The notes beneath the pieces were generated by a model, which searched no databases, was not told where the DNA came from, and was given only the letters and a program-made list of their open reading frames with translations. Shown piece by piece: positions 36,375 through 48,600 of a stretch of 64,000 bases of DNA. A program made the translations under genes and the position numbers. Within the stretch, counting starts at the first letter, position 1. The number at the start of each line of letters is the position of its first letter. The DNA comes from Hemicordylus capensis. Taxonomy: Eukaryota > Chordata > Lepidosauria > Squamata > Cordylidae. The stretch spans positions 149,974,857-150,038,856 of the forward strand of contig NC_069657.1 in NCBI RefSeq assembly GCF_027244095.1. Direction: 5' to 3'.

Positions 36375-37146
36375 GTGTAGACAGTACTGAGCTAGGTGGA
36401 CCAAGGGTCTGACTTGGTATAGGGCAGCTTCCTATGTTCCTATGACTAAGTACACCTTGCAATGTAGATTGCAGAGCAGAGTAATGAGTGAAGCACAAGT
36501 TATTTTCAGGGCCAGATATGGAGGTTCATCACAGCAATCGCCAAGAAATATTAGACACACACACACAGCTGCCACTGTCCATTTCTCGCCACAACACCAT
36601 CTCACAAACAAAACAAAACAAAACTCAAGGCAGGCAAGTACCCATGTTCTGCTGTAGTCAATCTGAGATCCAGCTAAACCAGGTAGTTATACAACATATT
36701 GTATTATACTATATTATACAACATATCACAACATATTATACTCAGTGCTGAGAAAAGAAAACCTCCCCCTCTCCTGATGTATCCTTTTTGAGAGGTACAC
36801 TATAAGGGCTCTCTCTGCCCCCCAGTCCCTTTGAATACATTTTGAAACACCCTCCTTTTGTGTTCCCTCCTCCCTCCCCACAGCCATTGGGGGCCCAGCT
36901 GACCAAAAACATTTGATTTGTATGATAGCAATCCAACCAAGAAGCAAAGAGATTGCAAGTCAATCAGAAGCCAGTGCCAGAAAACCAATCAGCAAGGGGG
37001 AAACAGGCTTCCAAAATGGTGCTCAAAACGTTTCGATCAAAACTGGGGTTTTGTCCTGAGCTCAAAACAGGCCCTTTATTTAAAGGGTGTTTTGTTTCGA
37101 GCTTGAAACACTCGAAACGGCTTGCACATACATCCCTACTTTAGAC

Positions 37147-38294
37147 TAAATAAACAATTGTGGGATTTGCTTAAGCATTTTTGAAGTCAAGATCATGCAC
37201 TGTAATGACTTTGCATAGCTACTGTTCTCTAGGTTGGTTAATATTTAGTAGTTTGGACTTTTTTTGCACAAATTTTACAAGAGAAATGCCTTTCACATGT
37301 AAGGATCTACATTTTCCCAGTTCCTTTTGAGTTAATGTCATATATAGTAACTTTGGTTTAGTTATGTGTTCATTTTTTATCTTCACCTTATAAAATTGTT
37401 TTGCCTTCTCCAGATTCATGTGTGTGGAGCATTATATGTACAGCACTTTCACTGTCTACTTCATGCATCTTATGAAGTAGGCTCTTGTTTACTTGGATTA
37501 AGTACAAGCACTATATTATTTTTCTACCTCTGTGAGGCTGACTGCAAAAAAGAAATAAAAATTCTTATGCTTAGAAACTAGAAATAGTCTTCCTGTCCTA
37601 ATATTGTTTTATTTACTTAGATTCACAGCCCATCCATCTCAAAGATCCATGGTTTAAGTTAACAAAATAGTGTTAAAAGTCCATTAAAACAGAATAACAA
37701 CCTGAATAAAACTCTCTTAACATTCCCATTGATGAAATCAAGTTTTAGAAGCGATTTTGATTGAATTTAATAAGTGAGTGTGTGTTTGGTAAAATGCAAT
37801 AGTGTAAAGTCAGGAGCATGTAAGAATTAATAGATATTGCTGTGTTCTGTTTGAGGTTAGTTGGCTGATTACTTGTGGAAAGAGGATGGCTTTTCCCCTG
37901 TGTTCTGGAATGACTAACTTTGCTGTTAAGCCTTTATATTAACAGGATGTTAATGTCCTACAATGCTATTGTCCTGGATGCTATTGTGGCACACTTAGTT
38001 CCTTCAACTATTTGCTTATGGCACACTATGGATTGATTTAAAGGCATATTTTGTCCATGTGTATTTTTAGCCTTTCTTCCATCATAGAACTCAAAGCATT
38101 TTACATAGGGTTCCCAGATTATTGCCCATTCAGGCATTGACCAGCCCTATACATGCTTAACTTCATCAAGATATCATATGTTTTCAGACCACGTCATGGA
38201 ACTAGAACATGTATTTTTATGTTGAGTAATCTGTTAGAGATATGTGGGTTTGGGGTTTTTTTGTTTTGATTTTTGTTCTTTGTATCAGTGAGCA
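37147..38294. other. USP37 intron 1, no gene seen
   Basis: AT-rich intron without recognised repeats. Confidence 0.4.
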
Positions 38295-38770
38295 ATTGAA
38301 CTAGATAGATAAAGTTTATTACGGTCATAGACCAGTTAATCAAATATTTTGTAAAATGTAACGATTAAGTAATATAGGCTTTAAGAAGTTTACATACAGT
38401 AAAACAAAATTTGGCCACATTAACAGACATCCCAGGTTTAAAATTGGACAGCAGATACTCCGAGTAAAAATGATCAATGTGGCCAGGACAGTTCTTTAGC
38501 AAAGGTAAAATAAACTTAGAATGACTATCCTTATACAATTCACAATAAAGAATTACATGGGCAGTGGTCTCTATTCAGCTGCACCACAGGGACAAAGGCG
38601 CGCAGCATAAGGTACCTGCTTGTATTTTCCCTCCAAGGCCTCAGTAGGAGGTACATTGAGGCGGGCCAGGGTCAATGCTTTCCTAAATTTAGATATTAGA
38701 ATGTTATCTAGATAATCGTCAGGTTTATGAGTATTTGAAGTAGATATACTTCCATGAGCTGGTTTATACA
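38295..38770 (-). mobile_element. LINE 3' fragment (same type as 55.1-57.6 kb)
   Basis: The minus frame VYKPAHGSISTSNTHKPDDY to ARLCPCGAAE resembles the C-terminal LCPCG zinc-binding region of the LINE at 55.1-57.6 kb (RLCPCGMGEVESIQHV). The tail attagataaagtt-like end starts at 38295. Non-LTR element of the APE-type superclades, perhaps Vingi-like. Heavily 5' truncated. Confidence 0.6.
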
Positions 38771-38772
38771 CC

Positions 38773-39184
38773 CTCAATTGCACCCTCTAACTACAGAAAT
38801 GTGAAGGTGGACATGAGTTTGAGCTGGTTCGCATGATCACCTGGCTCATCGCACAATTGGGGCACGAACACGCCGAGAACGCATCCACCTGGCATCATTG
38901 CAGCAACATTCCCACGTGCTGTCGGAATGTCCTTTAATCACGTGAGGGGTGTTCTTTAATCCCTCACATGTTTTGGAGTGCATGTAGAAGGGTGATTTGG
39001 ATTATCACTCCTTACACTGTTGGGATGTCCTTTAATTGTGTGAATCGGGACATCCTGCAATGATGTCAGGGTGGATGCCCTTTTGGTGCATCCCTGTCCT
39101 AATCGTGACAATCAGAGTGATCATGAGAACTGGCGCAAAATTACTTCTATCTTCTCATTTCTGCAGTTAGGGGGTGCAATTGAG
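38773..39184. mobile_element. MITE with long inverted ends
   Basis: The left end ctcaattgcaccctctaact and the right end, reversed, ctcaattgcaccccctaact agree over about 37 bases, with further inverted blocks (ttcgcatgatcac / gtgatcatgagaa). 412 bp, non-coding. Superfamily not resolved. Confidence 0.7.
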
Positions 39185-39671
39185 TCAGAAGTGGAATGCT
39201 CTCATTCAGATATTTGAATTGAATTAAAACTGACCTTCCCCACCCTGATTTATGATTTAGGGCAAAATACAAAGCTTGGGGCAGGAGTCAAGAGATGAAT
39301 AGCACAAGCTAATTAAGTTGCTTTGTTTTGTTTTTGTAGAATTTTGTTTTAAAATAGGAGTTCCCAATTTCCTTAGAAGTATATTTGTTCATCGCATCAA
39401 ATTCAGCCATGGTTAAAAATTGGGTATTCAGATGTGTAGCAGTTTCATTCCCTACTCTGTTAGGTTTTGTAATGATTATACTTCTTTAAAGATAAGTAAC
39501 ATTTAAAACCCTTTAAATTTAAAAGTAACATTTTAAAAACCCTTTGGGATGCAAATCTTGGTGATTCAGGAAGAGTCAGGGCACAAGTTGTCTTTAAAAT
39601 GAAATGTTTGCTTGGTTTTGAAATGATGCTTATTGATTAATTTGTATTTTATAATTTTATTTTAAAAACAG
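39185..39671. other. USP37 intron 1, end
   Basis: AT-rich DNA leading to the A-rich acceptor of the start exon. Nothing else recognised. Confidence 0.4.
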
Positions 39672-42600
39672 GCCTTGTGTTTTAAAAACGAAGTTTCATT
39701 ATTTTCATAAACTGTTTGGATGAAAACATGACTTCTCTGAAGGTACATGGAACTATTCGCGTGCGCAGCATACGTACTGGGACTACAAAATGGAGAGAAG
39801 GGTCATTTGAAATCGTGGATAAGGATAACAAAGTGTCTCTGGTGGTTCACTACAATGCTGGAGGAATTCCAAATACATTTCAGGTACCTTGGTATTTCAA
39901 AGGCTTTTTGTTTAACATAGTAATTGTATCTGTGAATAGCTGTCCTTTCCAAGTCCATTTAGCTGTCACTTGAACTTTCCTCAGAGAGACATTCTTGTTT
40001 CCCCTTTCCAGAACACTGATCCTATTATACTTTACTGTGAATTATTCAGGTGTTCCACTCAATGGATTTGTACATCAAGGAGGAAATTACAAAAACTTTA
40101 GACCTTGGGAGAAAATATAACTTAGAAGTCTTAAACTGTCAGAATGCTGCTGTGAGTGATGGCACTGATGATAGAGGCAAACAAGTTCCTATATTTGATT
40201 TTTATCCTGGTGGTAGTTCTAAAATTCCTTACTGTAAATGCATTGCTAAATCTCATTTCTTCTGCACACATCGTCCCCATGATTAGCTGCTATTCATAGT
40301 GGCAAAATGACATAGAGTTTGTAGCCAAGTCCTGTGTGTCTGTCTGATACACAGCTCTTTCTGATACACAACACTTTTATCCAATCTAGTCTGGAAAGAT
40401 CTTTAACAAAGTTGCTATTCTGCTTTCTTTGGGAAGTAATTCTATAGGCTATGTAGGATTTCTTGTGGTTGGGAAGTCTTTAAATGTTCCTTTTGATAGT
40501 CTGTTCTTTATTATAGATATATTATACGTCCTTAATGTGTGTATCCTAAACTCAAATGCATCCAAAAAAAGCCAACATGAACTCATGTAATTGCTTTAAG
40601 TATACCCAGAGATTTGCTTGTCGGGTTTCTTGGTAAAGTTTTATGCTAGCCAACAGTGCAATATTCACTGGCTGAATATTGCCATTGCAATGAGAATACA
40701 TATCACATTGTGGTTAGAGCTCAAGTTACACCTGGACACACATGGAGTGACATAGAATGGGTTAGTGGGGAAAATATTTAAATGTGTTTTTCTTAGTATT
40801 CGGAAGAAAAAAATTTTGGTTTCAAACGACCCTCTTCATCACATACACATGATTTCCTTTATTTTCTTTCCAGCTAAACCATAATATTAAAAATGTGGTT
40901 GTACGGACAAATAGGGAGAAACTGTGTTACTTGATGATAACACTAAAGGATTCCAGTTTCTTGACAGTGGATAAAATACCATCCAAAGAGGCAAATGAAA
41001 TCAAGCTGTATCTGGAGGCTGTTCAAAACAGGGTTCATGCAGGTGAGTGTAAAACATTTAGCTTTGTTGACCATAGATGGGGGGAAATATGAAGAGCTGA
41101 TCTCTGTACTTGAGATCATTTGTGTAGAGGGTATTTTTCTGCACCTATCTTTAATATAGTTCAGAGAGACCTTCTTTACATTTAATTTCTTACTCTCTCT
41201 TTTTCCTGGACTTTGCTTTTGAACAGGAGCATTTCAAGGTGTATATACATTCATCCCTTGCTAACCATGAGGGTTCCGTTCCGGCAAAACCGCATGGTGG
41301 GTAAATTCGTGGTCGGTGAGCCACCGAAAAGCATTGGAAGCGGGGTTAGGGGAATTGCAGTCACACAAAAAATCAAAAAATAAAGAAAAAATATCCAAAA
41401 ACCACCTGGAACCCCTTGAAATCACCAAGAATTGGCAAGAGGAGTGAGGGGGAGCCCCTGAAAATCACCCCAGAAAACCTCCCCATAACAAAATGTTTTG
41501 CCAAGCTGTGGATACTTGGGTCATGGTTGGCGAGACGTCACAGTTTCCCAGTCGCGGATACTCAAAACTGGAAAACCGTGGTTAGTGAGGGATGACTGTA
41601 TAATATTTATTGTTATGTGTGACAAGCGCTACAGGACTGTAGGCCGTTATTATTTTTCTAACTGTATTTGGATCTGCTTGATGAAAATATTTGAGAAAAA
41701 GTAATGTACTCACAAAGTAATTTATTCAAAAGTAATGTACTGTGTTCTTATTTTCAAGAGGTAAGTGAGGTCTAGAACTACATGAGTGGGATGGTGAGGA
41801 ATCTGATAAGAATCTGGCTGTATTCCTGCCCACATTGTTATGTGAAATAGTTTCAGCACACTACAATGGCAGTATATGTTTCCAAAAGTGTGCTTCCAAA
41901 AGCAGTTGAGGTTATGCCACAAGATGTGTTCTTTATTTGCTTGTTAATGTGAGATCTCAACCCTGATGAGTGTGTACAGGCAAAGTCTTTTAGAAAACAT
42001 AATATAAACAGATTCTGTAAGCTAAGTCAGCATACAGTTTGGGGCTTTCAATGACAGATTCTGTTTTACATTAGTAGTAATAATTTAAATTGTATATAAA
42101 CTTATCCTACCTCTTTGCATTCACATTTTATTTATGAACATTTAATTGAACTTGGTGATGCACTTGTGTGTTAGCTGTGAAATGCACCCAAGGATCTGGC
42201 AGTTTTGGAGGTGTGCTGGGCAGCAGAATTACACAGAAAGATTCCAACAGGCAGTTCCCATACATTGAAAACCAGGTATTTTAATTGGTTTCCTCCACTT
42301 TCTATTCTTATGCTCTTTATCTTTCTGTATATCATAGTAGTCCTTTTCTTTATGTATATCATACTAAATCTTCAGACTTACAACACAGTTGGTTCCTGAA
42401 AACTGTGTCTTAAGTAAAAAATGTCTTAATTTGGAACCTATTTTCTCATAGCAGACAATATTATGAATGGGGCAGCGGGGTTGGTTTCTGAACTAAGACT
42501 GGATACCCTATGTTTTTTCTGCTGCTGTCAGTCACAGATGTACTGCAGATAAGTTAATGGTGGAGAATCAGAACTTGCTTACCCTTGCCATCCACTCACT

Positions 42601-45600
42601 TTCTGGATCTTTATCATTGTTCTGTGGAAGCAACTGGGTAGTTCATTTCCAGCTCCAGCTCCTGGGAATGCTTAGAGAGTAATGGAAGGATTGTGTGAAC
42701 TGGGAACGGGCATGCAGTCTGGAGGAGGAGACAAAGCAGTGGCAGCAGGGAGAACATCTTGGATGGGCAAGTAAGCCAATTGCTCTGCAGCCTTGGATGC
42801 TGCAGCAGCTGCCATCAGGACTACCAGTCTCGATGACAATGTGAGCCTGAGCTGCCATTGTTGCCACCATCTCTTGCTCATCCACCAGCAGCTGTCTAGT
42901 GAAATCTCCTCTGATGCAACAAGTGTTGTAAAGTTGAAACAAGGTGGCAATTTACAAACCTTCAAATGCCATTCATCTTAACTTGGAGTGTCTTGTTGAG
43001 GAATTCCTGTAATGGAATTGAGGAGAAGAAAAACCTTCCTTCCTTCCCCCTTGCAGAAGTAGTATGCGAAGCTTGCTCCTTGCTCATCTCAGCAGCAGTT
43101 CCTTCTTGGAATAAATTGCTTTTAAAAAACTCCTCAGGATTTAGGGTTACAATAATTTTTTTTATACCATAACTATTTTTAGCAGATACATCTGATAAAC
43201 ATAAGCAAAATAAAAATATTCAGGATAACTGGAAAATAACCAGTTACTTGGCTGCAAGTTGACCAGTGCAGGCTAAACTATTAAAAGTAAAAACATAATT
43301 ACATTGTTTAGAATTAGCTGAATAGATAGCTATTTTGTGATGTATATTTGCTTATTTAGTTAAGTCTCAGGCCACTTTTTATAAACAATATCTATTGTGT
43401 TTTTATAGCACATGTAACCTGATTTGCAACAAGTAAAGACCAATAGCAGTGTGCCCGAACCGGTCCGGCGGCCATTCCGAAGAATGGCCGAACTGCCGGA
43501 CCGGTCCGGCCCTGCCTGGTTCGGGTCCGGGTGGGGGGTATGCCTTTAAGAAACAAGGTCCCCCTTCGGTGCCGGTCCGGACTTCTCCGGACCGTGCACA
43601 TCACTAAAGACCAAATTCTTGGACCTGGAGGCTTATTTGAATTAAATCTAAATGCAGGACTTTTGTATCCTACTTGGATTTGAATTGTAAAAAGACTGGC
43701 AAACAGTATAGATGGAGGGAAGGACAAATCTTTTCTGGAGTAAAACAATGACTTATTCTTATTTTAAAGTCTTCTTCTATATAAATTATTTATATATAAA
43801 TCCTACAACTGTTTCTGCAGTAGATTTCCAGTATGCAGGCATGTCAGGAGGGGCTTCAGATACGTGGAAGTGTTTTGTATTAGTCTGGTTCAAACATACA
43901 GTTGGCCTGTGAGAGGAAAGCTGGTCTTGTGGTAGCAAGCATGAAGTGTCACCTCTGCTAAGCAGGGTTTGCCCTGGTTTGCATTTGAATAGGAGATTAT
44001 ATGTGAGCGCGTAAGATATTCACCTTAGAGGATGGTGCTGCTCTGGGAAGAGCATCTGAATCCTTGCATGCAGAAGGTTCTAAGTTCTCTCCTTCGCATC
44101 TCCAAGATAGGGCTGAGACAGATTCCTGCCTGAAAACTTGGAGGAGCTGCTGCCAGTCTGTGTAGACCAGGCCTGCTCAACTTCAGCCCTTCTGCAGATG
44201 TTGGCCTACAATTCCCATAATACCTGGCTATTGGCCACTGTGGCTGGGGATTATGGGGTTGTAGTCCAAAAACAGCCGGGGGCCTAAGTTGAGCAGGCCT
44301 AGTGTAGACAATATTGAGCTAGATGGACCAATGGTCTGATTCTGTATTCGGCAGCTTCCTATGTTCCTAGAGAGGGTAACAAAGGGCCTCCAGCAGTTTC
44401 ACAACTATGTTGGGATCTTTTATATGAATCAAGGCGTCTGCTAGGGCCTGTGATTTAGTGGGTTTGAAGTAGGCTGCCTCAGTCATGCAGGTTGGGTCTG
44501 CTGTATCTGTAAGCTCCATATTAAAGCACTGGTTCATACAGTTGATGTCTACTAGTGGCCCTGCATCTGATTGTATAGTGGCTACAAACACTCTGAAGTG
44601 GGCTTATAATTTGAAATTAAGGTATAATATGTGGTGTTGACATGAGCATTCCCTCTTTGATTTTGTAGACACCTTCAAAGAAAGGGCTTATAGAAAATAA
44701 AGATGAAACTCCACTTCGTAAGGTCTTGAGCAGCCCAGGAAGAACCGCTATTAAGAATTCTCCAGGAACTGAAATGTCTGGCAATAGGGTTAACATTTCA
44801 GCTGCTTCTACTGCTTCAGCACCTCACAGAACAGGGTTATTGGAAAACCGGTATGAAAAAAAGCTTTTAATGCACCACAGCATTTAATCTGTATCAGGGT
44901 AGATTGATTTAATCAAGGCACCTTAAATCTGTGATTGTAAGTCATGATAAATCGCTAAGAGAAAAAGCCTAATTTAAATAATTGATTTTGTCTTGTTAAT
45001 TTCAGTGGCGCTTGTGTTGAGTAATTTAGTCAGGATGTCAGCCTTTGGGTAGCTATTATACATAAAATATTTTATTTATTTTTATTATTTATTTAAAATA
45101 TATATACCCCGCCCTTTCAGTACACGACTGTTCTGAGTGGCTCACAACAATAAAATAGATACAATATACAATAAAAGTAATAAAATTAACCAAATTGAGG
45201 AAACAAGTTATCTCAGGTTAAAAACCACAATCAGTATTAAGCTCAAATTAAGTTATTTTAAAAGCTAAAAACTAAGAGTTATAAAACTAAAGAATTTACC
45301 AGATATAACCAAGGATGGATCATTAAAAAGCCTCCTTAAAAAGGTGTATTTTCAGTTGTTTTTTAAAAACACTGAGGGAGGGAGCATGATGAAGCTCTTC
45401 AGGGAGGGTGTTCCAAAGCCGAGGGGCCACAACTGTCTCTAGTCCCCACCAACCGGATCTCTTTTAGTGGCGGGGCCATGAGCAGGGCCTGAGATGATGA
45501 ACAGAGGGCTCTGGCAGATTCATATGGGCAAATGCAGTCTGGCAGGTACTCCAGCCCCAAGCCATATAGAGCTTTAAAGGTCAAGACCAGTACCTAGAAT

Positions 45601-48600
45601 CTAGCCTGGAAGCGGACCAGTAACCAATGAAGCTGCCGCAGGATGGGTGTGATACTCATGAAACAACATGCACCCATGAGCATCCTTGCAGCAGCATTCT
45701 GGACCAGCTAAGACTTCCAAACAGTCTTCAAGGGCAGCCCCACGTAAAACACATTTTCCCCCTTTACATTTATATCCCACTCTTCCTCCAAGGAGCCCAG
45801 AGCAGTGTACTACATACTTGAGTTTCTCCTCACAACAACCCTGTGAAGTAGGTTAGGCTAAGAGAGAAGTGACTGGCCCAGAGTCACCCAGCTAGTATCA
45901 TGGCTGAATGGGGATTTGAACTTGGGTCTCCCCGGTCCTAGTCCAGCACTCTAACCACTACACCATGCTGGCTCCTCATTCTCATTATTGCAGTAATACA
46001 GTCTGGAAGTTACCAATGCATGAGTGCTGAGGAGTGAAAGTTCACCCAGGTGGATCACTGAATGACACCTGTGCTAACTTGCTATCTCTGCCTGGCCCCC
46101 ACTATAAAGCCATGATACCTGAACAGCTACACTGTATGTTATCAGGTTTTCCCTACATTTCTTTCTTTACAAAGCAAAGCAGCATTGTATAAGAGGGTCG
46201 TAATTTTAGTTTTAAAAGATTATAGGTTTGCATATAGTTAAGTTTTCATTTTAAACCAGTTATTCTAGGAAGAAAAACTAAAAATCCAGTGTCTGTGTGT
46301 GGTTTTTTCTCTTTTAATCCATTTTTAACCACTCTGATGTGCATGAGTTAGTATGCATGCTTTGAAAATTTTATTAAACTACTTTTCTGGGTTATCATAA
46401 TGTGTTTTTATGTGTGAGTGAGCTCTTCGGGAAATGTCCCCAAAACATGCATGCTAAACAAGCTGGAGAGCAGTAAAAAAATCTTTGTTCTCTATAATAT
46501 GGCTTTCAAAAGTAAAACTATTTGGATGTTGACTGAAAATGTTGAGGGAATTGGGCTCCCCTGACTTCCTTGTGGATTAAAGGAATGCTTATTTCTAATA
46601 AAACAGTGAAAGGAGGAAAAGGACATCATCTAATTTAGAGATTAATGAAGATTACCCTAAAGAAAATGATTCATCAACGTAAGTTTTTTGTTGTTAGTAC
46701 TGAAACTTTTCAAATTCCTGTGTGGTCTTTATCATATCTCTTCCCCTTCCCTCTCCTGCTACCATTTTTAAGTTTGTGCTGAAAATAACTCCAAAATCCC
46801 TCTCCTCTTTTAATAGCAACATAATATGGTTCTCTTGTGAAAACCCAGTGTTAGTACACATGCCAGCTATACGGATTTGGGAACATAATATGCTGTTTGT
46901 TAACTTTGTATATGGTTAAAGTTGAAGTGTATTGGTGTATTTCATGGTTATAACCAAATGGCTGATTTTAATCTTGATGGACTTGTATTAAAGTACAAGG
47001 GTAGTGTGTTAAATAGACATGTACAATTATGGGCTGACATCCTAACTACTGCAGTGTACATACTACTAACATCAGCATGCATGCACTAGTAGCCCCCATG
47101 TTAGTCCCTGTGCTTCCGAAGTGTGGGTGTTTCCAAGCTTCCCCTGGAAGTGCTCTGTTAGAGCAGAAATGCATCACTGACTCTCAGCTCTAAGTTTCTG
47201 CTCTGAGCACTTCCAGAATGTTGGGGGAAGCTCCGCTCAAGAGCGCTCATGCTTTGGGAGTCCAGGGACTAATGCGGGGGCTACCACTGCATGCATTCTC
47301 ATGTTAGAAAAACACACCCTGCAGTTGTCAGACTCTTGGCCATGGTTTTTTCTACATATATGGTGTGTCTGACAGTTCTTGGAAACCTGCCAAGATAGCA
47401 AATACATACATACGTACGTGTGTGTGTAGGCAATAGCAAAATCTTTTTTGCGTATCGCTTAAGCTAACTTGTATGTATTCGTTTGCAGTAATAACAAAGC
47501 AGTGACTGATCCAGCACGGAAGTTTTTATATAGCAGCAGGGAAAAGCAGCTGAACTTGAAACAGATGGAGGAGAACAGGACATCAGGTAAGCAAGATGAC
47601 CTGTGCTTTACAGTTAATCAAACAAACTGAACTTCATGTTTACTTGGTATAATATTTTCTTGATTTCATTTTAACTTGAGAAACATCAGAATGGCAATCT
47701 GAATTATGTGTTTAGGGAATTGATCAGAGAAAAGAGTAAGAAGGTCCAAACTAGAGTTCTATTTTGAGAATGGTTAAAATTAGGTTTATATGTAGCAGAG
47801 ATTGCTGCTGGTCTGCCAGTGTTCTTCTGCCTCCTGCCTAGTTTCCCTTCCAATTCCACCGCAATAGGCTGTATTAAATTTGTTTATGATTAAATGCTTT
47901 AATGTATGTACATGATTAATGGCTATGGTTATATTTTCCCCACACTGGGAGAGATGGTAACCACTGAATCATTTCTCTCCTTACAAGAAGATTCATTTAT
48001 CTTATGACGCCATATGATGGGTTCCATTTCTTCTATACAAAGTCATAATAAAATAACTGTTCATGGTGTAATTATACAATAGTCACTCAATACAGTGGTC
48101 CCTCGACTTACGAACTACTCAACATCCGAATTTTTCGACTTACGAATGAAAAAAGTGGCCGCACGCTTATGAATTTTTCGACATCCGAACGGAAAACTGT
48201 TGGCGGTTTTAGATGCGGTTTCCTCGACTTACGAATTTTTCCGAATATTTTTTTTCGAAAACTGCTTCTCCCATGGCGCTTTGCGTATGGGAGGCTTTAA
48301 AACCCCTGTGCCATGCTTCCAGACCTCTGTGGGTTGTACGAGGCGTGGAGTGAGGAGGTGTGGAGCGGCGTTGGAGAGAGAGAGATATTTGGAGCCAGTT
48401 GGAGTTGCTTGGAGAGTGTTGGAGTTTCTTTTTCCTGCAATTCTCTACTGCTGGAAAGGTACTGTAGGTTGATTTTCCTTATCTTTACTGTGGAGGTTGC
48501 GGGGGGTGGTCGTGTGTGTGTGGTGGGGGTGTTCTTTCCATGCCATGTGTAAAAAATTTTTCTTTGCCTGTGGTCCTTGCACCTTGATGCTAAATTTTTC

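Larger units (their letters stand above)
34340..36442 (+). repeat. 5S rRNA-derived SINE, copy 1, interrupted
   Basis: The head tttgctaatcagggtctgcc then tttgaatgggagactac mirrors the 5S rRNA segment gctaagcaggg...ttggatgggagac. The tail gagctaggtggaccaagggt to cagcttcctatgttcc is shared with copy 2 at 43.92 kb. A hAT MITE is inserted after gtgtagac. The 5' limit is approximate. Confidence 0.8.
33678..37138. mobile_element. hAT-like element, outer level of a nest
   Basis: The left end is tggggatgtgca and the right end, reversed, is tagggatgtatgtgca. Both continue into cgaaac/gtttcgagct blocks. The flanks cttcagac (33670-33677) and ctttagac (37139-37146) are an 8-bp duplication with one difference. 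The original element is about 1.35 kb; the remaining 2.1 kb is the inserted 5S-SINE and its contents. Non-coding. Confidence 0.7.

Noticed and set aside
40050-40286. 78-codon open frame as an extra USP37 exon
   Set aside because: The flanking USP37 exons already join in phase and match homologues without it; no similarity seen.
43945-44020. 5S rRNA gene-like segment
   Set aside because: Only part of the 5S sequence is present, with a long shared tail in two copies; it is a 5S-derived SINE.
44367-44591. 75-codon minus-strand open frame just upstream of a USP37 exon
   Set aside because: No family recognised and no supporting neighbour; could be a degraded element but cannot be assigned.
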